DNA from: Pelomonas sp041914785
GTDB taxonomy: Bacteria; Pseudomonadota; Gammaproteobacteria; Burkholderiales; Burkholderiaceae_C
Assembly (NCBI GenBank): GCA_041914785.1
Contig: JAYSCT010000075.1
Location: 1-23,777, forward strand
Length of the DNA stretch: 23,777 bases
Direction of reading: 5' to 3'
The position numbers and the translations under genes were made by a program. Shown in pieces: positions 1 to 9,704 of this stretch. The notes beneath the pieces were generated by a model. The model made no database searches. It worked only from the letters and a program-made list of their open reading frames with translations, and was not told the DNA's origin. Position 1 is the first letter of the stretch; each line of letters opens with the position of its first letter.

Positions 1-75
1 CGGGGGTCGTTTCTTTGCCTACTTTCTTGTCGACACAAGAAAGTAGGTCGCCCGCCGGGGCGAAATCCCGGCACG
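1..75. repeat. Perfect hairpin repeat at window start
   Basis: A perfect inverted repeat has 13-base arms at 18-30 (cctactttcttgt) and 35-47 (acaagaaagtagg) with a 4-base loop, cgac. A GC-rich tail follows (cccgccggggcgaaatccc). The stretch is AT-richer than its surroundings. From memory, similar hairpins followed by a gcccgc..ggggcg tail are scattered between genes in Burkholderiales genomes. It may end transcription from a gene left of the window or be a REP-like dispersed element. The dispersed nature is inference, because only one copy lies in this window. Confidence 0.6.
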
Positions 76-85
76 GCACTGGGCG

Positions 86-676
86 ATGACCTACCGCAGC
101 TCGTGGCTCCTGCTCTGCGCCGCATTCGCCGCGCTGTCCCTGCTCGCCTGGCCGCTGCCCCGCGACGCGCTGGACTGGCAGCCCGCGCTGCTCGCCGCCC
201 AGCCCTGGCGCGCCGTCACGGCCGCCTTCGTGCACCTGACGCCGCTGCACCTGGCCGCCAACCTCGCCGGCTGCGCGGTGCTGGCGCTGCTGGGCCACCG
301 CGCCGCGCTGGGAAAGCGCGAAGCAATGGCCGCCCTCATCGCGCTGCCGCTGACGCAGCTGGCGCTGCTGCTGCGCCCCGACCTGCTGCGCTACGCCGGG
401 CTGTCCGGCGTGCTGCACGCGCTGGCCGCCATCGCGGCGCTGACGCTGCTCACGCGCCGCCACCGCGACCGGCTCATCGGCGCGGCCATCCTCGCGGGCC
501 TGGCCGTCAAGCTGATGCTGGAGCATCCGCTGGGCCCCGCGCTGCGCGCCACCGCGGGTTTTGATTTCCCGGTGGCGCCGTTTGCCCACCTTGGCGGCGC
601 CGCGGCCGGCCTCATCGCCTGGCGCCTGACAATGCGCGCCCAACAGACATCACCGAGGAGTCCTCATGGGACGTGA
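86..676 (+). CDS. rrtA: Rhombosortase-type rhomboid intramembrane serine protease
   Basis: A 196-residue, strongly hydrophobic protein with about six membrane segments and little outside the rhomboid core. Seen: an HxxxxHxxxN motif at residues 50-59 (H50, H55, N59), the GLSG serine motif with nucleophile S107, and HLGG with catalytic H168. This small size and layout match the rhombosortase subfamily (RrtA), which cleaves proteins carrying a C-terminal GlyGly-CTERM signal at the inner membrane. A matching substrate, the S8 protease at 3000-5120, lies downstream on the same strand. No strong Shine-Dalgarno precedes the ATG at 86, so the start is the least certain part. The 3' end overlaps the next gene by 11 bases, which suggests translational coupling. 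A generic small rhomboid is the alternative. Confidence 0.85.
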   Translation: MTYRSSWLLLCAAFAALSLLAWPLPRDALDWQPALLAAQPWRAVTAAFVHLTPLHLAANLAGCAVLALLGHRAALGKREAMAALIALPLTQLALLLRPDLLRYAGLSGVLHALAAIAALTLLTRRHRDRLIGAAILAGLAVKLMLEHPLGPALRATAGFDFPVAPFAHLGGAAAGLIAWRLTMRAQQTSPRSPHGT

Positions 677-1265
677 AGCCAGCTGTACCGCCCGCGTCGG
701 CACCGAGACCGCCGAGGTCACGGCCCTGCTCGAATCGACCACCGTCGTGCTGCGCGGCGCGCTCAAGCGCAAGTGGGACATCGCGTCGCTGAACCACCTG
801 CGCGTCGAAGACGGCGAGCTGCGCTTCGAGACCGGCGACGACACCGTCGCGCTGGCGCTGGGCGAGAAGGAAGCCGGCAAATGGCTGACCAAGCTGCAGA
901 CGCCACCGCCCACGCTGGCCGCCAAGCTGGGCGTCAGCCCCGACAACCCGGCGCTGCTGATCGGCCCCACCGTCGGCACGCTGGACCCGGCGCTGGCCGA
1001 GGCGCTGTCGCACGGCCTGACCGGCAACCTCAAGGAAGCGCGCATGCTGGTGGCCGTCATCAGCAAGCCGGGCGAGCTGGAGCGCATGGCCGACTTCCAC
1101 GCCACCATGCTCTGCAAGACCGTCTGGGTGGTGCACCAGAAGGGCCGCGACGCCTTCCCGTCCGACGGCGAGATCCGCATGGAGCTGCGCAGCCGCGGCT
1201 ACGTGGACAACAAGACCAGCGCGGTGTCGGACACGCTGACGGCGACCCGCTACGTGCGCAAGTAG
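666..1265 (+). CDS. Conserved protein of unknown function, C-terminal half DUF3052-like
   Basis: A 199-residue soluble protein with no signal peptide or membrane segment. The ATG at 666 follows a good gaggag Shine-Dalgarno and lies inside the 3' end of the rhombosortase gene (11-base overlap), so the two are probably co-translated. The N-terminal ~75 residues look like a small beta-rich domain. Residues ~80-199 alternate predicted beta strands and helices and end in LRSRGYVDNKTSAVSDT.. followed by TRYVRK. This recalls the DUF3052 family, whose members end in a similar 'l...G.vd.k....s.tws..r.v' pattern. That resemblance is from memory and weak. No catalytic motif is apparent and I assign no function. 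Confidence 0.75.
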   Translation: MGREASCTARVGTETAEVTALLESTTVVLRGALKRKWDIASLNHLRVEDGELRFETGDDTVALALGEKEAGKWLTKLQTPPPTLAAKLGVSPDNPALLIGPTVGTLDPALAEALSHGLTGNLKEARMLVAVISKPGELERMADFHATMLCKTVWVVHQKGRDAFPSDGEIRMELRSRGYVDNKTSAVSDTLTATRYVRK

Positions 1266-1269
1266 CCGC

Positions 1270-2151
1270 GTGCGCCAGTCCCGACTCGACGGCCGCGCCG
1301 TCGCCCTGCTGCTGCTGTGCTGTCTGCTGTGGGGCATCAACCAGGTGGCGGTGAAGGCCGCGCTGACGGAGATCGGCCCGCTGTGGCAGGCGGGGCTGCG
1401 CTCGGTCGTGGCGGGCGCGCTCGTCTGGCTGTGGTCGGCGTCGCGCGGCGTGCGGCTGTTCGAGCGCGACGGCAGCGGCCCGGGCGGCCTGCTGGCCGGC
1501 GCGCTGTTCGCGGCCGAGTTCGCCTGCATCTTCGTGGGGCTGCAATACACCAGCGCGTCGCGCATGGTGGTGTTCCTCTACCTGTCGCCGTTCGTCGTCG
1601 CGCTGGGCATGCCGTTCATCGCACACGGCGAGCGGCTGGCGGGCCGGCAGTGGGCCGGCCTGGTGCTGGCCTTCGGCGCCGTCGCGTTCGCGTTCGCCGA
1701 AGGGCTGACCGCGCCGCACAGCCCGCGGCAGTGGTGGGGCGACGCGCTGGGCGTGGCCGCCGCCGTGCTGTGGGGCGGCACGACGCTGGCCATCCGCGCA
1801 ACGAAGCTGGCCGCCGCGCCGGCCGAGAAGACGCTGCTGTACCAGCTGGGTGTGTCGGCGCTGGCGCTGTGCGCGGCGGCCGTGGCCGCGGGCGAGCCGC
1901 TGCCGCTGGCCTGGTCGCCGCGGCTCGTCGGCCTGTTCGGCTTCCAGGCCGTCATCGTGTCGTTCGCCAGCTACCTGGTGTGGTTCTGGCTCATCCGCCA
2001 CTACGCGGCCACCCGGCTCGCCGTGTTCACGCTCAGCACGCCGCTGTTCGGACTGCTGGCTGGCGCGCTGCTGCTGGGCGAGGGCATCAGCGTGCGGCTG
2101 ATGGCGGCGCTGGCCGCGCTGGCGGCCGGCATCGTGCTCGTCAACCGCTGA
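1270..2151 (+). CDS. EamA-family (DMT superfamily) permease
   Basis: A 293-residue integral membrane protein with about ten hydrophobic segments arranged as two EamA repeats (roughly residues 10-140 and 150-292). Typical family features are the N-terminal LLLCCLLWGINQVAVKAAL segment, the first-repeat end in ..GLQYTSASRMVVFLYLSPFVVAL, and the closing segment LSTPLFGLLAGALLLGE. DMT permeases of this type move small metabolites or drugs across the inner membrane, and the substrate cannot be read from the sequence. The start is taken as GTG at 1270, four bases after the preceding stop, so it is probably in the same transcript. No strong Shine-Dalgarno is visible. Confidence 0.88.
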   Translation: MRQSRLDGRAVALLLLCCLLWGINQVAVKAALTEIGPLWQAGLRSVVAGALVWLWSASRGVRLFERDGSGPGGLLAGALFAAEFACIFVGLQYTSASRMVVFLYLSPFVVALGMPFIAHGERLAGRQWAGLVLAFGAVAFAFAEGLTAPHSPRQWWGDALGVAAAVLWGGTTLAIRATKLAAAPAEKTLLYQLGVSALALCAAAVAAGEPLPLAWSPRLVGLFGFQAVIVSFASYLVWFWLIRHYAATRLAVFTLSTPLFGLLAGALLLGEGISVRLMAALAALAAGIVLVNR

Positions 2152-2189
2152 ATGTCGCCCCGGCGGCAGGCCGGGCCCGCCGCGCTGCC

Positions 2190-2195
2190 TAGACT
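2190..2195 (+). promoter_or_regulatory. Candidate -10 element upstream of the GST gene
   Basis: The hexamer tagact lies in the 72-base gap before the GST gene, within gcctagactg. A near-identical 10-mer, gcctaaactg, occurs upstream of the S8 protease gene. No convincing -35 is seen at 16-18 bases upstream, so this is a weak prediction. Confidence 0.25.
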
Positions 2196-2223
2196 GCCGG
2201 GCTCACACCCAGGAGACCTCCCC

Positions 2224-2892
2224 ATGATCACGCTGTGCGGCATCCCGCTGTCCAACTACTACAACAAGGTCAAGCTGGCCCTGCTGGAGAAGGGCATCCC
2301 CTTCGACGAGGCCTACGTGAAGACGCATTCCCACGACGAGGCCGTGCTGAGCGCGTCGCCGCTGGGCAAGGTGCCGTTCATCCGCACGCCGCAGGGCGCG
2401 CTGTGCGAGAGCCAGGTCATCACCGACTACCTGGAAGCCGCCTACCCCGACACGCCGCGCCTCGTGCCGGCCGACCCGTTCGAAGCCGCCAAGGTGCGCG
2501 AGCTCATCACCTACGTGGAACTGCACCTGGAGCTGGTGGCGCGCGAGCTGTACGCCGAGGCCTTCTTCGGCGGCAAGGTCAGCGACGGCACCAAGCAGCG
2601 CGTCGCCCGCCTGCTGCCCGAGAACATCGCGGCCTTCAAGCGGCTGGCGAAGTTCGGCCCCTACCTGGCGGGTGACACGTTCACGATGGCCGACTGCGCC
2701 GGCTGGGTCAGCCTGCCGCTGGTGGCCATGGCCACCAAGGCCATCTACGGCGAGGACCTGCTGGCCGCCGGCGGCGTGGACTGGAAGCCCTACGCCAAGC
2801 TGATCGGCGAACGCCCGCATGCGCAGAAGGTGGCTGCCGACCGCAAGGCCGACCAGGAGCGCTCGCTGGCCGCCAACCGGGCCCAGGCCTGA
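2224..2892 (+). CDS. Glutathione S-transferase family protein
   Basis: A 222-residue cytosolic protein with the two-domain GST fold. The N-terminal thioredoxin-like domain (residues 1-78) carries SNYYNKVKLAL near the active site, the cis-proline loop VPF (residues 50-52) and the E62-S63 pair that holds the gamma-glutamyl end of glutathione. The helical domain follows at about 90-200, with the structural motif FTMADCAGW. GSTs conjugate or reduce electrophiles with glutathione. The exact substrate is unknown. The ATG at 2224 is chosen because caggag lies at the right distance; the frame is open further upstream from 2152 but that extension has no family-like sequence. It is preceded by its own small gap and may have its own promoter. 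Confidence 0.9.
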   Translation: MITLCGIPLSNYYNKVKLALLEKGIPFDEAYVKTHSHDEAVLSASPLGKVPFIRTPQGALCESQVITDYLEAAYPDTPRLVPADPFEAAKVRELITYVELHLELVARELYAEAFFGGKVSDGTKQRVARLLPENIAAFKRLAKFGPYLAGDTFTMADCAGWVSLPLVAMATKAIYGEDLLAAGGVDWKPYAKLIGERPHAQKVAADRKADQERSLAANRAQA

Positions 2893-2905
2893 GCACGGAA
2901 ATCCG

Positions 2906-2926
2906 GCACGCGCCGGCGCGGCGTGC
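2906..2926. terminator. GC-rich stem-loop after the GST gene
   Basis: Arms gcacgc (2906-2911) and gcgtgc (2921-2926) enclose a GC-rich loop that contains gcgccggcgc. It begins 14 bases after the GST stop. There is no T-tract, so an intrinsic terminator is only possible, not shown. Confidence 0.3.
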
Positions 2927-2927
2927 A

Positions 2928-2972
2928 CCCAGTTTGTGGCCTATGGGGGCGGGTGGGCGCGCCTAAACTGGG
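2928..2972. promoter_or_regulatory. Inverted repeat upstream of the S8 protease gene
   Basis: A perfect 8-base inverted repeat: cccagttt (2928-2935) and aaactggg (2965-2972), 29 bases apart. The right arm overlaps the -10-like taaact (2964-2969). It ends 28 bases before the ATG of the protease gene. It could be a two-site operator or a 5' leader hairpin. Confidence 0.35.
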
Positions 2973-2999
2973 CCGTCCCATTGCTGCCCCCCTGCCGCC

Positions 3000-5120
3000 A
3001 TGAAGTCCCTGCGCCCGTTGCTGTTTGCCCTCGCCGCCGCCGCACTGGCCGCGCCGGTGGCCGCCCAGACCCCGGCCGATGCCGAGGCCCGCGTCATCGT
3101 GCGCTTCAAGCCCCAGGCCGACAGCGTGCGCGCCAAGCGGCTGAGCCTGCGCGCCACGCGGGGCGAGGCGCGCGAGATCGCGCAGACCCGCGCGACGGCA
3201 CTGGGCATGCGCACGGGCCACGCGCTGCGCGCCGGGCTGAGCCTGGACGAACGCACCCACGTCGTCACGGCCCGCGGCATGACGGCGGCGCAGCTGGTCA
3301 GCAAGCTGTCGGCAGACGCCGAGGTGGAGCTGGTCGCCATCGACGGCCGCCGCCAGGCGCTGGCGGTGCCCAACGACCCGCTGTTTGGCGGCGCCACGGT
3401 GAATCCTGAAGGCGTTACCGGCGGCATCCCTAGTCGCACCATCGACCAGTGGTACTTGAAGGCGCCCGCCAGCGCCACCAATCCGGCAGTCGTCTCCAGC
3501 ATCAATGCTTCGGGCGCGTGGGACCTCGTGGCGGGCGGCGCCAGCGTCGTTGTCGCTGTGTTGGACACCGGCATTCGGCCTGACCACCCAGACTTTGCCG
3601 GGCAGTTGCTTCCACCGGCATTGACGGGTCAAACATTCGCCGGGTACGACATGGTCGGCTTCAGTTCGGCGGGAACCAATCAACAGACGAACTCCATCGG
3701 AATTGCCAACGATGGAGATGGTGCAGATTTGGATGCGTCTGATCCCGGTGACTGGATCACCTTCTCGGAAAACAACACAAAAGACGGGCAGTTTTATCAC
3801 TGCGCACCGGATTCGAACGGTGGTTATCCGGCGGTCAATAGCTCCTGGCACGGCACACGCGTCGCTGGTCTCATTGCTGCAAGAAGCGACAACGCCAGAG
3901 GAATTTCCGGTATTGGTTTGAACTTGCTGAAGATCCTGCCCGTGCGCGTTCTTGGCAAATGCGGCGGCTATGACAGCGACATCATCGCTGGCATGAAGTG
4001 GGCCGCGGGCCTGGACGTGCCGGGCATTGCCGCCAACCCCAACAAGGCCAAGGTGCTCAACCTCAGCCTGGGCGGCGGCGGCAGCTGCGGCATCACGGAA
4101 ACCGGCCGGCTGTATCGCGACGCGATCGCGGAGGTCAACGCGACCGGCGCCACCATCGTCGTCGCCGCCGGCAACTCCGAGGGCCAGGCGGTGGGCCTGC
4201 CGGGCAACTGCCCCGGCGTCGTCACGGTGGCCGCACTGCGCCATGTGGGCACCAAGGTGGGCTTCTCTAGTATCGGGCCCGAGGTCGCCATCGCGGCGCC
4301 GGGCGGCAACTGCGTCAACATCGGGTCGGGGCAGCCTTGCCTCTACCCCATGGTCAGCACGACCAACCGCGGCACGACCACGCCCAGCGCCAACGACGAG
4401 ACCTACACCAACAGCAATGCGTCGGTCGGCACCAGCTTCTCCGCGCCTGTCGTCAGCGGCATCGTGGGACTGATGGCGGCGCTACGGCCGGCGCTGACGT
4501 CGGCCGAGGCGACGGCCGTGCTCAAGGTGACCGCCCGCGCCTTTCCCACCAGCGGCGGCTCCGCCGGCATCGCGGCCTGCGCCACGCCCAGCACCAAGGT
4601 GCAGGACGAGTGCTACTGCACCACGAGCACTTGCGGCGCCGGCATGGTGGACGCGCAGGCCGCCGTCGCGGCGACCAAGGCGCTGAGCAACGTGACCGTC
4701 ACGATCACGCCGTCGACCCCCACGTTCACGGTCGGCCAGTCGGGCTCGCTGACGGCCGCGATCACCGGCCTGGCCAGCGGCAAGAGCGTGACCTACACAC
4801 AGTGGACGCTGCTGAGCGGCAACGGCGTCGTGAGCAGCTTCACCGGCGGCCTGACCCCCACGGCGACGATGACGCCCACGGCCGCCGGCACCTTCACCAT
4901 GCAGATGGACGTGACCGACAGCGACGGATTCGTGCACAGCCAGACGGCCACCATCACCGTGGCCGCGGCGCCGGTCGTGACGCCGCCCGGCACCTCGGGC
5001 GGCAGTGGCGGCGGTGGCGGCGGTGGATCGGCCAGCCTGGCCTGGCTGGCATCGCTGCTGCTGGCGGCGTTCAGCCTGCGGAAGCGGCCGACGCTGCGGC
5101 GCCAGCGCTGCAAGCCCTGA
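3000..5120 (+). CDS. Secreted S8 (subtilisin-like) serine protease with GlyGly-CTERM tail
   Basis: A 706-residue exported protease. Domains in order: signal peptide (1-22, cleavage after VAA), an inhibitor-type propeptide (about 25-120), and the S8 catalytic domain (about 150-555). The full triad is present: D189 in VLDTGI, H284 in SSWHGTRVAG and S479 in GTSFSAP. A beta-sandwich domain follows (563-655). The tail is a glycine run at 667-676, hydrophobic residues SASLAWLASLLLAAF (677-691), then a basic end. That tail is the GlyGly-CTERM pattern recognised by rhombosortases, and one is encoded at 86-676. Codon use changes inside the catalytic domain: about 3390-3970 is clearly AT-richer than both ends. 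The 3' end overlaps the convergent gene by 50 bases. Confidence 0.93.
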   Translation: MKSLRPLLFALAAAALAAPVAAQTPADAEARVIVRFKPQADSVRAKRLSLRATRGEAREIAQTRATALGMRTGHALRAGLSLDERTHVVTARGMTAAQLVSKLSADAEVELVAIDGRRQALAVPNDPLFGGATVNPEGVTGGIPSRTIDQWYLKAPASATNPAVVSSINASGAWDLVAGGASVVVAVLDTGIRPDHPDFAGQLLPPALTGQTFAGYDMVGFSSAGTNQQTNSIGIANDGDGADLDASDPGDWITFSENNTKDGQFYHCAPDSNGGYPAVNSSWHGTRVAGLIAARSDNARGISGIGLNLLKILPVRVLGKCGGYDSDIIAGMKWAAGLDVPGIAANPNKAKVLNLSLGGGGSCGITETGRLYRDAIAEVNATGATIVVAAGNSEGQAVGLPGNCPGVVTVAALRHVGTKVGFSSIGPEVAIAAPGGNCVNIGSGQPCLYPMVSTTNRGTTTPSANDETYTNSNASVGTSFSAPVVSGIVGLMAALRPALTSAEATAVLKVTARAFPTSGGSAGIAACATPSTKVQDECYCTTSTCGAGMVDAQAAVAATKALSNVTVTITPSTPTFTVGQSGSLTAAITGLASGKSVTYTQWTLLSGNGVVSSFTGGLTPTATMTPTAAGTFTMQMDVTDSDGFVHSQTATITVAAAPVVTPPGTSGGSGGGGGGGSASLAWLASLLLAAFSLRKRPTLRRQRCKP

Positions 5121-5748
5121 AGCCGGCGGCCAGTGCGGGGTCGCGGCTGGCCTTGAGCCGGCCGGCGAGCAGGCCGTCGGCCTGCGGAATGACCAGCGTG
5201 TGCCGCGAGGCCGCGGCCTTCAGCGCCAGCACGCGCAGGCCCTTCAGGCCGCGCTTGTCCAGCGCGGCCAGCTCGGCCGAGGCGTCGGCCTGGCTGGCAT
5301 GGCGGCTCAGCACGAAGGCCGGCTGCTCGGCGGGCAGGCCTTCCAGCGGCTCGTAGCTCAGGCGCAGCTGCTTGTAGGTGGCTTCCTTGCGGGCGCGGAA
5401 CTCGGGGTCGGCCAGCTTGATGGTGACCACGCCCCACACGCCGGCCTGCTCGCTGCTGCGCACCTGCAGTTCGGCCACGGGGGCGCCCGCGGTCTTCAGC
5501 GCGGATTGCGCGGCGGCCAGCGCGGCGTCGCCGTCCAGCGGGCCCAGCTCCAGGCAGCTCTTCTGCGCCAGTGCGGCGACGGCGCTGGCGGCCAGCGGCG
5601 TGATGCGTTCGGGATGCTGCTGCGCGGCCACGCGCTGCGGCTCGCGGCCGCCCTCGGCGGGCAGGCCCGTGACGGCATCCAGCCAGCCGCGCGACCAGAT
5701 GAAGAACAGGGCGTTGACCGCCAGCAGCACGATCACCACGACACGCAT
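5071..5748 (-). CDS. Membrane-anchored SPOR-like protein of unknown function
   Basis: A 225-residue protein with one N-terminal membrane segment (MRVVVIVLLAVNALFFIW) followed by a periplasmic region. Two stretches (CLELGPLDGDAALAAAQSAL and a later PAFVLSRHASQADASAELA..) resemble the alternating pattern of SPOR domains, which bind denuded peptidoglycan at division sites. The match is suggestive, not firm. The ATG at 5748 shares one base with the birA stop (TGATG), so translation is coupled to birA. The C-terminal ~15 residues are low-complexity Ala/Gly/Ser and overlap, on the opposite strand, the last 50 bases of the S8 protease gene. Confidence 0.75.
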   Translation of the reverse strand: MRVVVIVLLAVNALFFIWSRGWLDAVTGLPAEGGREPQRVAAQQHPERITPLAASAVAALAQKSCLELGPLDGDAALAAAQSALKTAGAPVAELQVRSSEQAGVWGVVTIKLADPEFRARKEATYKQLRLSYEPLEGLPAEQPAFVLSRHASQADASAELAALDKRGLKGLRVLALKAAASRHTLVIPQADGLLAGRLKASRDPALAAGFRACSAGAAASAASAG

Positions 5749-6467
5749 CACGGGGAGGTCTCCAGTCTCAGGCTCAGTTCGCCGGCGCTGATGACGGACA
5801 GGCCGGCGTCGGTGTCCAGCAGCAGCTCGCCGCGGGTGGACACGCCGCGTGCGACGCCGGTCTGCTCGCCGACGCGCACCGCGCGGCCGGCGGTCAGGTC
5901 GCGGCGCGAGAACGCCAGCTGCCAGGGGCCGAAGCCCAGCGTCTCGAAGTCGGCCAGCAGGCCGCGCAGTGCGGGGGCCAGCCGGTCCAGCGTCGCGCCG
6001 GCCGTGGCGGTGGGGTCCAGCGTCTGCAGCGCCGCGTGGCCGCTGGCAAAGGCGCTGCGGTCGGCGTCGGCCGGCAGGGGCTGCAGGTTCAGGCCGATGC
6101 CGATGACGACACCGCGGCGTTCGGCCGTGAGGGGCACGGCCTCGATGAGGATGCCGCCCAGCTTGGCGCCGTCCAGGAACAGGTCGTTGGGCCACTTCAG
6201 CCGGATGCGGTCGCCGGCGGGGTCCAGCACGTCGGCGACGGTGCAGCCGACGGCCAGCGACAGGCCGGACAGGTCCAGCCCGGCGGGCATCGGGACGGCG
6301 ACGGAGAACGTCAGCGCCGCGCCGTCGCTGTGCCAGGCCCGGCCCAGCCGGCCGCGGCCGGCGGTCTGCCGGTCGGCCGACACGATCAGCGGCCCGCCAC
6401 CAGCGCGCAGATGGTTCAGCGCTTCAGTGTTGGTGGAGCCGCATTCGGCGAGGTGGCGCCGCTCCAT
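5748..6467 (-). CDS. birA: Biotin--[acetyl-CoA carboxylase] ligase, no DNA-binding domain
   Basis: A 239-residue cytosolic enzyme that makes biotinyl-AMP and transfers biotin to the carrier lysine of acetyl-CoA carboxylase. Seen: GRGRLGR at residues 37-43 (adenylate-binding loop), KWPND at 91-95 (biotin and ATP site), and a small C-terminal SH3-like domain with RAVRVGEQTGVARGVSTRGELLLDT-type sequence. The N-terminal helix-turn-helix of the E. coli protein is absent, so this is a monofunctional ligase that should not repress biotin genes. The gene lies 4 bases after the SET-domain gene and shares its stop with the start of the next gene, forming a three-gene operon. Confidence 0.95.
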   Translation of the reverse strand: MERRHLAECGSTNTEALNHLRAGGGPLIVSADRQTAGRGRLGRAWHSDGAALTFSVAVPMPAGLDLSGLSLAVGCTVADVLDPAGDRIRLKWPNDLFLDGAKLGGILIEAVPLTAERRGVVIGIGLNLQPLPADADRSAFASGHAALQTLDPTATAGATLDRLAPALRGLLADFETLGFGPWQLAFSRRDLTAGRAVRVGEQTGVARGVSTRGELLLDTDAGLSVISAGELSLRLETSP

Positions 6468-6471
6468 GCGC

Positions 6472-6936
6472 TCAGCGGCCCTTCGGGGCGAGCATGGTGC
6501 CGCGGCACGTCAGCGCGCCGCACCAGCAGGCGAACTGCTTCTTGACCTTGGCCGTGTGGCGCTGGTCCAGCACCAGGCCGTAGTCGTAGAACAGCTCCTC
6601 GCCGGGCTCGATGTCGCGCAGTGCCTTGATGAAGACGCGGCCGTTCACCTCGTCGGCCTCGCAGTTGGGTTCGCACGCGTGGTTGATCCAGCGCGCATCG
6701 TTGCCGCCGTACAGCGCGTCGATGACCTGGCCGCCTTCGATGTGGAAGTAGAAGGTGTGGTTGGGCTGGCTGGGGTCGTGCGGGTGGCGCTCCACCGCCT
6801 CTTCCCAGCTGATGCGCTCGCCGGTGTACTCGATGATCTTCGCGCCCGCCGGGATCGGGGCCGTCGCGTAGACGCCGCGGCCGTGCACGCCGGAATCACG
6901 AACCTGGATCTTGCGGCGTGGGGTTTTGGCGGTCAT
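6472..6936 (-). CDS. SET-domain protein (putative lysine methyltransferase)
   Basis: A 154-residue stand-alone SET protein. Seen: the N-terminal HGRGVYA motif (residues 19-25), the AdoMet and active-site motif WINHACEPNC (83-92), GEELFYDYG (112-120), and a post-SET cysteine cluster (C137, C139, C144) that with C92 can bind zinc. These are the full set of elements of a working SET methyltransferase using S-adenosylmethionine. The target in bacteria is not known. It is the first gene of an operon with birA, and its start faces topB across a 118-base divergent region. The length matches short bacterial SET proteins. Confidence 0.9.
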   Translation of the reverse strand: MTAKTPRRKIQVRDSGVHGRGVYATAPIPAGAKIIEYTGERISWEEAVERHPHDPSQPNHTFYFHIEGGQVIDALYGGNDARWINHACEPNCEADEVNGRVFIKALRDIEPGEELFYDYGLVLDQRHTAKVKKQFACWCGALTCRGTMLAPKGR

Positions 6937-7054
6937 CGGCGCTGTGGTACGGTGATTTCATGGGTGCGCACACGTGTACGTGCGCGCGAGGCCCGGATTG
7001 TAGGCAGGGGATTTTGAGTCCCCCGTCGCGAGACAGACCAAGAGACTGGACCTG
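6937..7054. promoter_or_regulatory. Divergent intergenic region between the SET gene and topB
   Basis: This 118-base gap must hold promoters for both directions. It contains an inverted repeat gcgcac/gtgcgc (6966-6971 and 6980-6985), and a small hairpin gggga/tcccc (7007-7011 and 7019-7023) with a T-rich loop. I cannot place -35/-10 pairs with confidence. The topB Shine-Dalgarno is weak. Confidence 0.4.
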
Positions 7055-9652
<2,598 letters not shown>

Positions 9653-9704
9653 TTGACCCTATGCTCCCACCTCACGGCACGCACGCACGGGCTGGGAGGA
9701 AAAG

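Noticed and set aside
2152..2223. 24-residue N-terminal extension of the GST
   Set aside because: The ATG at 2224 has a proper Shine-Dalgarno and starts exactly where the thioredoxin-like fold begins.
3703..3921. Small gene inside the AT-richer part of the S8 protease gene
   Set aside because: It lies in another frame of the catalytic domain, has no Shine-Dalgarno, and the main frame holds the conserved triad.
5005..7017. 670-codon plus-strand frame across the SET/birA/SPOR operon
   Set aside because: It crosses three recognisable minus-strand genes and its product is compositionally biased without domains.
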